Source: Candidatus Scatomorpha stercorigallinarum
Lineage (GTDB): Bacteria; Bacillota_A; Clostridia; Oscillospirales; Oscillospiraceae
Length of the DNA stretch: 10,087 nucleotides
Direction: 5' to 3'
Assembly: GCA_018713375.1 (NCBI GenBank)
Contig: DVOV01000007.1
Location: 1 to 10,087 of the forward strand
The first letter of the stretch is position 1, and the number at the start of each line of letters is the position of its first letter. Shown one piece after another: positions 1 through 5,695 of the stretch. Both the position numbers and the translations under genes were made by a program. The notes under the pieces are model-generated. The model was not told the origin of the DNA and did no database searches. It saw only the letters and a program-made list of their open reading frames with translations.

Positions 1-1276
1 GCTCGGTGAGGGCCGGGTCGCGCTCGTTGCAGTCGCGCAGCTTGCCGGGGAGGGTGGAGCCCTCCAGCGCGTTCTTGCGGCGGATGTTCTCGCGTGCCTT
101 GCGCGCGGCCTCGCGCGCCTTGCTGGCCGTCTGCGCCTTTTCCAGTATCGTGCGGCCGACGGCGGGGTTTTCCTCGAGGAACTGCTCGAGCCTGGCGCTC
201 ACGACGCTGTCCACAAGCGTGCGCATGTCGCTGTTGCCCAGCTTGGCCTTGGTCTGGCCCTCGAACTGGGGGTTCGTCAGCTTGACGGAGATGACGGCCG
301 TAAGGCCTTCGCGGCAGTCCTCGCCGGAGACGCTCTCGCCGTCCTTGAGGATATTGGCCTTTTTGCCGTAGGCGTTCAGGACGCGGGTGAGCGCGGACTT
401 GAAGCCCGTCTCGTGCATGCCGCCCTCCGGCGTGTGGATGTTGTTGGCGAAGGAGACAAGTATCTCGTTATAGCCGTCGTTGTACTGCAGGGCGATCTCG
501 CACTCGGAGTCCTCGCGCTCGCCGGACATGTAGATGACGTCCTCGTGCAGCTCGTTTTTGTTGCGGTTGATGTATTTGACGAACTCGCGGATGCCGCCGG
601 CGTAGTGCATGACGTCCTTCTGCTCCTGGCCGGGGCGCTTGTCCTCCGTGCTTATCTTCAGCCCGGCGTTCAAAAAGGCCTGCTCGCGCATGCGGGTGTG
701 CAGCGTGTCGTAGTCAAACACGGTCTCCTCGAACATCTCCGGGTCCGGGTGGAAGCGCACGACGGTGCCGGTGTGGTCCGTCTCGCCGACGATGGTCATC
801 GGCTGGGTTATCTCGCCGCGGGAGAACTTCATCTGATAGATCTTCCCGTTTTTGTGCACGCTCACTTCCAGCCAGTCGGAGAGGGCGTTCACCACGCTGG
901 CGCCCACGCCGTGCAGGCCGCCGGAGACCTTGTATCCGCCGCCGCCGAACTTGCCGCCGGCGTGCAGCACGGTGTACACGACTTCCAGCGCGGGCTTGCC
1001 CGTCTGGCCCTGGATGTCCACGGGGATGCCGCGGCCGTTGTCCGCCACGCAGATCACGTCCCCCGGTTCGATGGTGACCTCGATGTGGTCGCAGTAGCCG
1101 GCGAGGGACTCGTCGATGGCGTTATCGACGATCTCGTACACCAGGTGGTGCAATCCGCTGGCGCTGGTGGAGCCGATGTACATGCCGGGGCGGAGGCGGA
1201 CCGCCTCGAGCCCCTCGAGCACCTGTATCTGGCTGGCGTCGTATTCCTGTGTTATTTTCTCATTGATATCGGACAT
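1..1276 (-). CDS. gyrB: DNA gyrase subunit B (5' part, truncated by window edge)
   Basis: ATPase subunit of DNA gyrase, which introduces negative supercoils with GyrA in the cytoplasm. The window holds the first 425 residues; the C-terminal TOPRIM and tail regions lie beyond position 1. The GHKL ATPase domain is clear: RPGMYIGST (29-37), DNAIDE (51-56, with the preceding E48 matching the usual catalytic glutamate), DNGRGIP (79-85) and the ATP-lid region [15 protein letters not shown] (119-133). The transducer domain carries QTKAKLGN (341-348), whose Q and K are the expected ATP-contacting residues. The sequence stops just before the expected EGDSAGG TOPRIM motif. The start ATG (1276-1274) is preceded by AAGGA with a long 10-base gap. 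remB lies 37 bases upstream. ParE is a homologous alternative, but the position after recF-remB strongly favours GyrB. Nothing in the visible part looks broken. Confidence 0.97.
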   Translation of the reverse strand, partial: MSDINEKITQEYDASQIQVLEGLEAVRLRPGMYIGSTSASGLHHLVYEIVDNAIDESLAGYCDHIEVTIEPGDVICVADNGRGIPVDIQGQTGKPALEVVYTVLHAGGKFGGGGYKVSGGLHGVGASVVNALSDWLEVSVHKNGKIYQMKFSRGEITQPMTIVGETDHTGTVVRFHPDPEMFEETVFDYDTLHTRMREQAFLNAGLKISTEDKRPGQEQKDVMHYAGGIREFVKYINRNKNELHEDVIYMSGEREDSECEIALQYNDGYNEILVSFANNIHTPEGGMHETGFKSALTRVLNAYGKKANILKDGESVSGEDCREGLTAVISVKLTNPQFEGQTKAKLGNSDMRTLVDSVVSARLEQFLEENPAVGRTILEKAQTASKAREAARKARENIRRKNALEGSTLPGKLRDCNERDPALTE

Positions 1277-1313
1277 GCGCTAAACATCCTTTTCTTTCAG
1301 CATTGATGCGGTA

Positions 1314-1562
1314 TCACCGCCGCTGCAGCGCGGCGGGCGAGAGCTGGGAGAGGTAGACGCGCCGCCTCCCGCCCTCTTCACACAGAACGAAGGACCTGGG
1401 CAGGTCCTCCGCCGCGTTTATCACCTCTCCGTTTTTTTCGGCCGCGGCGAGCATTTCGCGCGTCCATCTTGACGAGGTGGTGTTGTCTATGTCGAATATC
1501 CCGGCGACAGACGAGCGGAGAACCACGTACTGCCCGCCGATATGCAGATATGTGCCGCTCAT
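1314..1562 (-). CDS. remB: RemB-like extracellular matrix regulatory protein (DUF370 family)
   Basis: An 82-residue protein starting [10 protein letters not shown] and containing QYVVLRSSVAGIFDIDNTT, the pattern of the small DUF370/RemB (YaaB) family found between recF and gyrB in many Firmicutes. RemB was named for a role in biofilm matrix regulation in Bacillus subtilis; its biochemical role is poorly known, so function here is by family and position only. The reading frame stays open further upstream inside recF, but the genuine start is the ATG at 1562-1560. It overlaps the recF stop codon as ATGA, and the homology begins there. Tight overlap with recF indicates translational coupling. 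The C-terminus is polar and basic (ALQRR) without a distinct domain. No signal peptide or membrane segment is visible. Confidence 0.88.
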   Translation of the reverse strand: MSGTYLHIGGQYVVLRSSVAGIFDIDNTTSSRWTREMLAAAEKNGEVINAAEDLPRSFVLCEEGGRRRVYLSQLSPAALQRR

Positions 1563-2659
1563 ATCAGCCTGCCCCCCGAAATCGTGAGCACCCTTGCACC
1601 GGTGCGCTTCGCTATGCCCTCGTCTTCGCAGCAGGTGATGAGCGTCTGCCCCGCGCCGATGCGGTTGAGGACGTAGTCCTGCCGCTTCGCGTCCAGCTCG
1701 CTGAGCACGTCGTCCAGCAGCAGCACGGGGTATTCGCCCGTCTCCTGCAGGAATATCTCCCGCTCGGCGAGCTTTATCGAGAGCGCGGCGGTGCGCTTCT
1801 GCCCCTGCGAGCCGAAGGTGCGCGCGCTGCGGCCGTTGATGCTGATGGCGATGTCGTCCTTGTGCGCGCCGGTGAGGCACTGGCCGGAGTCTATCTCCGC
1901 GCGGCGGTGGGCCTCCTGGTGCTCGCAGACGCGGTAGAATATCTCCTTTTCGCTCTTAAATGGGTCGTCCACCGTGGAGACCGTGGCGTATTCGAGCCGC
2001 AGCTCGTCCGCCCCGCCGGAAAACTCGCGGTGGATGGGCGTGGCCGCCTCCGCCAGGCGCTTGACGAAGGCCGCGCGGTAGCGGATGAGCTTTGCCGAGA
2101 CGGCGCACATGCGCGCGGAAAAATCGTCCAGCGCGTCCAGCAGCGAGGGCTTTTCCCGCCAGTCGCGCAGTATGGCGCTCTTCTGGTCGTATAGCCGGGC
2201 GTATTCGCCGGCGAGCTTGGCGTAATTGGGCCGCAGTTGGCCGATGGCCGCGTCCATCAGCCGCCGGCGGACGGCCGCGCCCTCGCGCACCAGGTCGAGG
2301 TCGTCCGGGCAGAAGAGGACGCTGTTGAGGCCGCCGGAGAGCTCCGAGGCGCTTTTTTTCACGGCGTTCACCGTTATCTGCTTGCGCTGCCCGGGCGTGA
2401 GCACGATCCTCACGGTCTGCTCGCGGCCGTGGCTCTCCACATCTGCCAGTATCTCGGCGTTGGAGAAGCCGAAGCCCACCAGCTCGCGGTCCAGCCGCGT
2501 GCGGAAGCTCCTGCCGCAGGTGAGCATATAGACGGCCTCCAGCAGGTTGGTCTTGCCCTGGCCGTTCTCGCCCTTGATGACGTTCGTGGCGCCGGAGAAC
2601 TCCACGCACTCCTGCTCATAGTTGCGGAAGCCGGAGAGGGCGATGCGCTCGACCTTCAT
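1559..2659 (-). CDS. recF: DNA replication and repair protein RecF
   Basis: SMC/ABC-type ATPase of 366 residues, a normal RecF length. RecF works with RecO and RecR to load RecA at single-strand gaps and stalled forks. All hallmarks are present: the N-terminal FRNY (11-14), Walker A GENGQGKT (30-37), the conserved CGRSFR (48-53), TGAHKDD (263-269), the ABC signature region [16 protein letters not shown] (284-299) and Walker [13 protein letters not shown] (312-323). The start ATG overlaps the yaaA stop as ATGA, with GGAGG only four bases upstream, and the gene ends in ATGA with remB, so this is a translationally coupled string. No truncation or frameshift is seen. Substrate handling is known from the family; operon membership is inferred from the overlaps. 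Confidence 0.98.
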   Translation of the reverse strand: MKVERIALSGFRNYEQECVEFSGATNVIKGENGQGKTNLLEAVYMLTCGRSFRTRLDRELVGFGFSNAEILADVESHGREQTVRIVLTPGQRKQITVNAVKKSASELSGGLNSVLFCPDDLDLVREGAAVRRRLMDAAIGQLRPNYAKLAGEYARLYDQKSAILRDWREKPSLLDALDDFSARMCAVSAKLIRYRAAFVKRLAEAATPIHREFSGGADELRLEYATVSTVDDPFKSEKEIFYRVCEHQEAHRRAEIDSGQCLTGAHKDDIAISINGRSARTFGSQGQKRTAALSIKLAEREIFLQETGEYPVLLLDDVLSELDAKRQDYVLNRIGAGQTLITCCEDEGIAKRTGARVLTISGGRLI

Positions 2660-2874
2660 GCGCCCTCCACCCTGTAGAGCGCGCCGTCAAAGGCCACTTC
2701 GTCCCCGGCCCGGAGTTTTTTGCCGCGCATCAGGCAGGGCTCGCCGTTCACCCGCACCAGGCCGTCGGCGATGGCCATCTTGGCCTCGCCGCCCGTCTCG
2801 CACGCCCCGGCGAGCTTCAAAAAGCTGTCCAGCTTGATGAACTCCGTCTCAATATTGATGATATCCGTCCTCAT
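2656..2874 (-). CDS. yaaA: S4-domain RNA-binding protein YaaA (RlbA-like)
   Basis: A 72-residue protein made almost entirely of one S4 RNA-binding fold: [13 protein letters not shown] (12-24), then [17 protein letters not shown] (29-45) with the typical VRVNGE turn, and a C-terminal [17 protein letters not shown] strand region. This is the small S4 protein encoded between dnaN and recF throughout Firmicutes. A ribosome-maturation role has been proposed for the family, which is distinct from RqcP/YabO and from the unrelated YaaA of Escherichia coli. It starts 6 bases after the dnaN stop and overlaps recF by 4 bases. The ribosome binding site is weak (GGGGA inside the dnaN end), suggesting coupling to dnaN translation. 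Family identity is secure; the cellular role is inferred. Confidence 0.92.
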   Translation of the reverse strand: MRTDIINIETEFIKLDSFLKLAGACETGGEAKMAIADGLVRVNGEPCLMRGKKLRAGDEVAFDGALYRVEGA

Positions 2875-2880
2875 CGCGCG

Positions 2881-3993
2881 TCATTCCCCGGAGCGCAGGC
2901 GCACGGGCAGCACCATGTAGATGAAGCCGTCGCCGCCGTCCGCCGGCAGGAAAACGCAGGGGGAGGAGCCGGTGTTGATGCACACGTCCAGCTCGTCCGC
3001 CGGGGCGGCGCGCAGCGCGTCGCGCAGATAGCGGTCGTTAAAGCCGATCTCCGTGTCGCCGCCCTCGCCGGAGCAGGTGCAGACGTCCTCCGCCCGGCCC
3101 ACGGGCGTGACGCAGGCGAAGTCTATGTTGCCGTCGCCGAACACCAGGCGCAGGGGGCTCTTTATCTTCTCGTCCACCACCAGGGAGACGCGGTCCACCA
3201 CGGAGAGGAACTCCTCGCGGCTTATCTTCATCTTGAAGCGGAAATTGTCCGGCACGGCGCGGCGGTAGTTGAGGAAGTCGCCCTCCAGGCGGCGGGAGAT
3301 GACGACCGTCTCGCCGATGGTGAAGGTGACGTGCTTCGCGCCGACGTTTATCAGCACGGCGTCCTCGCTGTCCGCGCAGATGCGGCTGATGTCCTGCAGG
3401 GCGGCGCCGGGGATGATGAAGCTGAGCCCGTCGCGGCCGCTGCCCTCCAGCTTTTCGCGCCTCAGCGCCAGGCGGTAGCCGTCCACGGAGACGACGGTAA
3501 GCTGGCCGCCGCCTATCTCGAACATGCTGCCCATGTAGACGGGGCGGCTCTCGTTGGTGGAGACGGCGAATATCGTCTCGTCTATCATCGCCTTGAGCGT
3601 CTTCTGCGGGAGGGAGACGGCCTCCGCCTCGTCCATCTCCGGCAGCTCGGGGTACTCGGCGGCGTCGATGGCGATGAAGTCATAGGCGCTGCGGCCGCAC
3701 TTCACCTTGACGGCGTTCTTGCCGTCCACCTCCACGGTGACGATGCCGTCCGGCAGGCGGCGGAGCATCTCCGTGAACAGCCGGGCGTTGAGCACGGCGG
3801 AGCCGGGGCGCTCTACCTCCGCCTCGATGGTGGTGTAGATGCCCTTCTTGAGGTCGTAGCCCGTCAGGCGCACGCCGGCGCCGGCCTGGATGAGCAGGCC
3901 CTCCAGCGCGGGGATCGGGCTTTTGGCCGAGGCCGCGCGCGCGGCGGTGGCGGCGGCGGACTGTATGAGGTGCTTGTCGCAGGAAAATTTCAT
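2881..3993 (-). CDS. dnaN: DNA polymerase III beta subunit (sliding clamp)
   Basis: Beta sliding clamp of 370 residues, the usual size for three tandem clamp folds. The protein begins MKFSCDKHLIQSA and ends FIYMVLPVRLRSGE, which contains the family's C-terminal (M/L)PVRL motif at the protein-binding cleft. It encircles DNA as a homodimer and tethers the polymerase and other clamp-binding proteins. The reading frame is open a further 74 codons upstream, but those codons read through the origin repeats. The true start is the ATG at 3993-3991, preceded by a strong AGGAGG (4006-4001) with a 7-base gap. The origin trinucleotide repeats lie about 40 bases upstream of this codon, so the dnaN leader doubles as origin DNA. 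I could not find a convincing separate dnaN promoter; read-through from dnaA is likely but unproven. Confidence 0.98.
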   Translation of the reverse strand: MKFSCDKHLIQSAAATAARAASAKSPIPALEGLLIQAGAGVRLTGYDLKKGIYTTIEAEVERPGSAVLNARLFTEMLRRLPDGIVTVEVDGKNAVKVKCGRSAYDFIAIDAAEYPELPEMDEAEAVSLPQKTLKAMIDETIFAVSTNESRPVYMGSMFEIGGGQLTVVSVDGYRLALRREKLEGSGRDGLSFIIPGAALQDISRICADSEDAVLINVGAKHVTFTIGETVVISRRLEGDFLNYRRAVPDNFRFKMKISREEFLSVVDRVSLVVDEKIKSPLRLVFGDGNIDFACVTPVGRAEDVCTCSGEGGDTEIGFNDRYLRDALRAAPADELDVCINTGSSPCVFLPADGGDGFIYMVLPVRLRSGE

Positions 3994-4032
3994 GTTCGTG
4001 CCTCCTGAGGATAGAAAGGATAGGATGATTTT

Positions 4033-4050
4033 TAGTAGCAGTAGCAGTAG
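4033..4050 (+). repeat. DnaA-trio element of the origin
   Basis: The plus strand reads TAG TAG CAG TAG CAG TAG, six triplets all with A in the middle. DnaA-trios (5'-TAG or TAA, central A most conserved) are the single-strand binding sites on which DnaA forms a filament during origin opening. Orientation matches the described system: on this strand the triplets come first, then a GC-rich spacer (4051-4061), then the DnaA boxes (4062-4079). Four of the six triplets are the consensus TAG and two are CAG. The order and polarity make a chance microsatellite less likely, although that remains the alternative. Confidence 0.75.
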
Positions 4051-4061
4051 GGGCTGAGGGG
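4051..4061. other. GC-rich spacer between DnaA boxes and DnaA-trio
   Basis: Eleven bases, GGGGCTGAGGG plus strand, lie directly between the six trinucleotides and the first DnaA-box-like 9-mer. A short GC-rich stretch in this place is part of the basal unwinding architecture described for Bacillus subtilis. Its identity here depends on the flanking elements being correctly recognised. Confidence 0.6.
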
Positions 4062-4079
4062 TGTTGAAAAGTTGGAAAA
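4062..4079 (-). promoter_or_regulatory. Tandem DnaA-box-like 9-mers next to the DnaA-trio
   Basis: On the minus strand the two abutting 9-mers read TTTTCCAAC (4079-4071) and TTTTCAACA (4070-4062). The second differs from TTTTCCACA, a permitted DnaA box, only at position 6. Two adjacent boxes facing the unwinding element are what the basal unwinding system requires, and both point towards the trio as expected. The first is a poorer match (two mismatches at its 3' end) and may be a low-affinity site. Confidence 0.68.
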
Positions 4080-4097
4080 AGCGAGCTGTGGCGCGGG

Positions 4098-4127
4098 TGT
4101 TTGGTGTTGAAAACTTTGTTTGGTGTT
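4098..4127 (+). repeat. 11-bp direct repeat TGTTTGGTGTT in oriC
   Basis: TGTTTGGTGTT occurs at 4098-4108 and 4117-4127, a 19-base period. The first copy runs into the good box TGTTGAAAA (4105-4113) and the second into the degenerate TGTTTTGCC. It looks like a duplicated box unit in which one copy has decayed. Confidence 0.55.
4105..4113 (-). promoter_or_regulatory. DnaA-box-like 9-mer, second exact TTTTCAACA copy
   Basis: The minus strand reads TTTTCAACA, identical to the copy at 4062-4070 and in the same orientation 43 bases away. An exact recurrence of the same unusual 9-mer supports it being the local DnaA recognition sequence rather than a degenerate relic. Confidence 0.62.
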
Positions 4128-4151
4128 TTGCCGTTGTGAACAGTGCAAATG

Positions 4152-4160
4152 GGTTGAAAA
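4152..4160 (-). promoter_or_regulatory. DnaA-box-like 9-mer TTTTCAACC
   Basis: The minus strand reads TTTTCAACC, one base away from the repeated TTTTCAACA and in the same orientation. It sits in a T-run (TTTTTT) that makes the local DNA AT-rich. Probably a weaker DnaA site. Confidence 0.5.
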
Positions 4161-4172
4161 AATTACCGACAG

Positions 4173-4192
4173 ATATCAACAGCGGTTCAACA
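4173..4192 (+). promoter_or_regulatory. Pair of plus-strand DnaA-box-like 9-mers, 11-bp period
   Basis: The plus strand carries ATATCAACA (4173-4181) and GGTTCAACA (4184-4192), inverted relative to the other boxes. Both belong to an 8-base direct repeat TCAACAGC at 4176-4183 and 4187-4194, exactly 11 bases apart, so the two sites would lie on the same face of the helix. Each has two mismatches to TTATCAACA or TTTTCAACA, so individually they are weak; the phasing and shared core are the support. Confidence 0.45.
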
Positions 4193-4208
4193 GCATTTTG
4201 TGAACAGG

Positions 4209-4223
4209 CGAACAAAATGTTCG
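4209..4223. repeat. 15-bp interrupted palindrome abutting the dnaA stop codon
   Basis: CGAACAAAATGTTCG, with CGAACA and TGTTCG arms around AAA, lies directly after the dnaA stop codon. As RNA it could form only a 6-bp stem with a very tight loop and has no following U-run, so it is not a convincing terminator. It resembles the Gram-positive LexA box, CGAAC-N4-GTTCG, but has five central bases instead of four. Confidence 0.5.
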
Positions 4224-5534
4224 TTACGAGCGGGAATTGATATTGGAGGAGATGTCTCGCACAGTGCTGGCCACTTCGGGGTCTTTTTTTATGAGGTCCT
4301 CCACCTTGCGCACGGAGCTGAGGACGGTGGAGTGGTTGCGGCCCTCGTACTGCTCGCCGATGTCGAGCAGGGAGAGGTTGGTCAGGCTGCGCATGAGGTA
4401 CATGGATATCTGGCGGGCCATGGCGATGTTCTTGCTGCGGCGCTGGCCGCGCAGGTCGTCCGGCGAGAGGGAGTAGTAGCGGGCGGTCTCCTCGATGATG
4501 ACGTCCGGCGTGGGGATGTATTCGCCGACGCGGATGACGTCCTTGATGGCGCGCTTGACGGAATTTATGGTGATGGTGTCGTTGAGTATCTCCTTATAGG
4601 CCGTCAGGCGCTTGACCACGCCCTCTATCTGGCGGATGTTGGCCGTGATGTTCTCGCCGATGTATTCCACCACGTCGTCCGGCAGGATCATGCCCAGCTG
4701 GGCGGCCTTGTTGCGGATGATGGCCATGCGCGTTTCGATGTCGGGGGGCTGCACGTCCGCCATCAGCCCGCCCTCGAAGCGGGTGCGCAGGCGGTCGTCC
4801 AGCAACGACATCTCCAGCGGCGGGCGGTCGGAGGTGATGACGATCTGGTGCCCGGCCTCGTAGATGTTGTTGAAGGTGTGGAAGAATTCCTCCTGCGTGG
4901 CCTGCTTGCCGGCGATGAACTGTACGTCGTCCACCAGGAAGAGGTCCACGTTGCGGTATTTCTGGCGGAACTCCTCCGCCGTGCCGGACTGCACGGACTG
5001 TATCATCTGGTTGGTGAAATCGTCGCCCTTCACGTAGGCTATCTTTTTTTCCGGGTGGCGGGCGTGTATCTCCTCGCCGATGGCCAGCAGCAGGTGCGTC
5101 TTGCCAAGGCCGGAGTTGCCGTAGATGAAGAGGGGGTTATAGGCCTTGCCGGGGTTTTCCGCCACGGCCACGGCCGCCGCGTGGGCAAACTTGTTCGAGG
5201 GGCCGACGACGAAGCGGTCAAAGGTGTAGCCGTCCATCTCCGGCAGATGGTCTGGGCCCTTTTTGCGCGAGAGGTACTCCTCAAGCTCGTCGCCCGCCAG
5301 CACCTGCAGCTCAAAGTCGCAGGAGAACAGGTCGTAGAGCGCGGCGCAGATCGTGGAGCCGAACCGGGACTGGATTATGTTGCGCTTGAAATCCGTGGCC
5401 GTGTGCAGCACCAGCTTGCAGTCCTCCAGCTCCACGGGCTCGCAGTCCGCAAACCAGGTGTTGTAGGCCGTGGGCGTGATGTCACGGGCGATTATCTCCA
5501 ATATGCTCTTCCATACCTCCGCGACGGAATCCAT
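4224..5534 (-). CDS. dnaA: Chromosomal replication initiator protein DnaA
   Basis: Initiator ATPase of 436 residues. Domain I (1 to about 80) binds helicase and other partners and includes TPTAYNTWF (20-28); a short linker (about 81-102) follows. The AAA+ core has YNPLFIYGNSGLGKTH (132-147, Walker A), LFLVDDVQF (198-206, Walker B), the arginine-finger region RLRTRFEGGL (248-257) and NIRQIEGVVKRL (299-310, sensor II). The C-terminal helix-turn-helix domain contains IGEQYEGRNHSTVLSS (392-407). Two departures are notable: N400 where most DnaA proteins have the DNA-contacting aspartate of GRDHTT, and G where tryptophan is usual after RFE. The ATG at 5534 follows GGAGG at 7 bases; the longer open frame upstream crosses the promoter and is not coding. 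A strong promoter lies about 60 bases upstream. Confidence 0.99.
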   Translation of the reverse strand: MDSVAEVWKSILEIIARDITPTAYNTWFADCEPVELEDCKLVLHTATDFKRNIIQSRFGSTICAALYDLFSCDFELQVLAGDELEEYLSRKKGPDHLPEMDGYTFDRFVVGPSNKFAHAAAVAVAENPGKAYNPLFIYGNSGLGKTHLLLAIGEEIHARHPEKKIAYVKGDDFTNQMIQSVQSGTAEEFRQKYRNVDLFLVDDVQFIAGKQATQEEFFHTFNNIYEAGHQIVITSDRPPLEMSLLDDRLRTRFEGGLMADVQPPDIETRMAIIRNKAAQLGMILPDDVVEYIGENITANIRQIEGVVKRLTAYKEILNDTITINSVKRAIKDVIRVGEYIPTPDVIIEETARYYSLSPDDLRGQRRSKNIAMARQISMYLMRSLTNLSLLDIGEQYEGRNHSTVLSSVRKVEDLIKKDPEVASTVRDISSNINSRS

Positions 5535-5540
5535 TTGTGA

Positions 5541-5547
5541 TCCTCCC
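5541..5547 (-). promoter_or_regulatory. Ribosome binding site of dnaA
   Basis: The minus strand reads GGGAGGA, with the GGAGG core separated by 7 bases from the ATG at 5534. This fixes the dnaA start against the 128-codon longer open frame. Confidence 0.85.
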
Positions 5548-5565
5548 AACTGTAAATGGGCAGTT

Positions 5566-5593
5566 TTATGCCCGCCGCGCGGCGGGCGCATAA
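5566..5593 (-). promoter_or_regulatory. GC palindrome at the predicted dnaA transcript 5' end
   Basis: The core 5570-5587 is a perfect 18-bp palindrome, GCCCGCCGCGCGGCGGGC. On the RNA this gives seven GC pairs closed by a GCGC loop; flanking TTAT and ATAA could add four pairs beyond a 2-base bulge. The dnaA -10 box ends at 5595, so transcription should start around 5591-5588, immediately at this element. It could act as a 5'-terminal hairpin stabilising the mRNA, as an operator overlapping +1, or both. There is no U-run after it, so a terminator is unlikely. Confidence 0.6.
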
Positions 5594-5594
5594 C

Positions 5595-5623
5595 ATTATA
5601 CCAGATTGGCGGCGGGGAATCAA
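5595..5623 (-). promoter_or_regulatory. dnaA promoter (sigma-A type, extended -10)
   Basis: On the minus strand: -35 TTGATT (5623-5618), 17-base spacer, -10 TATAAT (5600-5595), with TGG directly before the -10, forming the TGn extended motif. The -10 is a perfect consensus and the -35 matches four of six. The leader to the dnaA ATG is about 55 bases. This is the strongest promoter in the window. Confidence 0.85.
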
Positions 5624-5649
5624 GAAAATACATTATTTTAATATAATTT
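5624..5649. promoter_or_regulatory. AT-rich block upstream of the dnaA -35 (possible UP element)
   Basis: Twenty-six bases (5624-5649) are almost entirely A and T, in otherwise GC-rich DNA, directly upstream of the dnaA -35. A- and T-tracts here are typical of UP elements that bind the RNA polymerase alpha subunit. The block contains TATAAT on the plus strand (5642-5647), but no -35 lies at a suitable distance, so I do not call a second promoter. Confidence 0.5.
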
Positions 5650-5666
5650 CCGCCGCCCCGGGCCGG

Positions 5667-5695
5667 TTGAATTCGCGCCGCTTTGGTGGTATACT
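5667..5695 (+). promoter_or_regulatory. mfd promoter (sigma-A type, extended -10)
   Basis: TTGAAT (5667-5672), a 17-base spacer and TATACT (5690-5695), again with TGG before the -10. Predicted transcription starts near 5702-5704, which is at the mfd ATG, so the message would have essentially no leader. It is arranged back-to-back with the dnaA promoter. Confidence 0.7.

Larger units (their letters stand above)
4134..4207. repeat. Two direct copies of TTGTGAACAG within oriC
   Basis: TTGTGAACAG occurs at 4134-4143 and again at 4198-4207, 64 bases apart in the same orientation. The reverse complement CTGTTCACAA contains the TTCACA end of a DnaA box with several mismatches upstream of it. They may be low-affinity DnaA sites or binding sites of another origin factor; the sequence alone does not decide. 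Confidence 0.55.
3994..4223. other. oriC: Chromosomal replication origin (oriC) between dnaA and dnaN
   Basis: This 230-base gene-free gap is clearly AT-richer than the surrounding coding DNA. Between about 4010 and 4130 the plus strand has very few C residues. It contains several DnaA-box-like 9-mers in both orientations, two copies of TTGTGAACAG, an 11-bp direct repeat and a run of trinucleotides next to dnaN. In Firmicutes the unwinding site lies downstream of dnaA, in exactly this gap. The region upstream of dnaA (5535-5703) shows no good DnaA boxes, so this looks like a compact single-gap origin rather than the bipartite B. subtilis type. The call rests on position plus repeats; extra boxes outside the window cannot be excluded. 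Confidence 0.88.

Noticed and set aside
1308..1336. Hairpins around the remB stop codon (GCGGT-ATC-ACCGC and CGCCGC-TGCAGC-GCGGCG) as a terminator before gyrB
   Set aside because: Stems are short, the second lies inside remB coding sequence, and no T-run follows on the minus strand.
2881..4215. Longer dnaN reading frame starting at 4215 with 74 extra residues
   Set aside because: The extra codons translate the origin repeats; the ATG at 3993 has AGGAGG at 7 bases and begins the conserved clamp sequence.
5642..5647. TATAAT on the plus strand as an mfd -10 box that would give a leader of about 50 bases
   Set aside because: No TTGACA-like hexamer lies 16-18 bases upstream (sequence there is near ATCAAG); the 5667-5695 promoter is a much better match.
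5608..5657. Inverted repeat GGCGGCGG / CCGCCGCC flanking the dnaA -35 and AT-rich block
   Set aside because: Arms are only 8 bp of very common GC-rich triplets and are 34 bases apart; likely compositional chance, although they do bracket the promoter upstream region.
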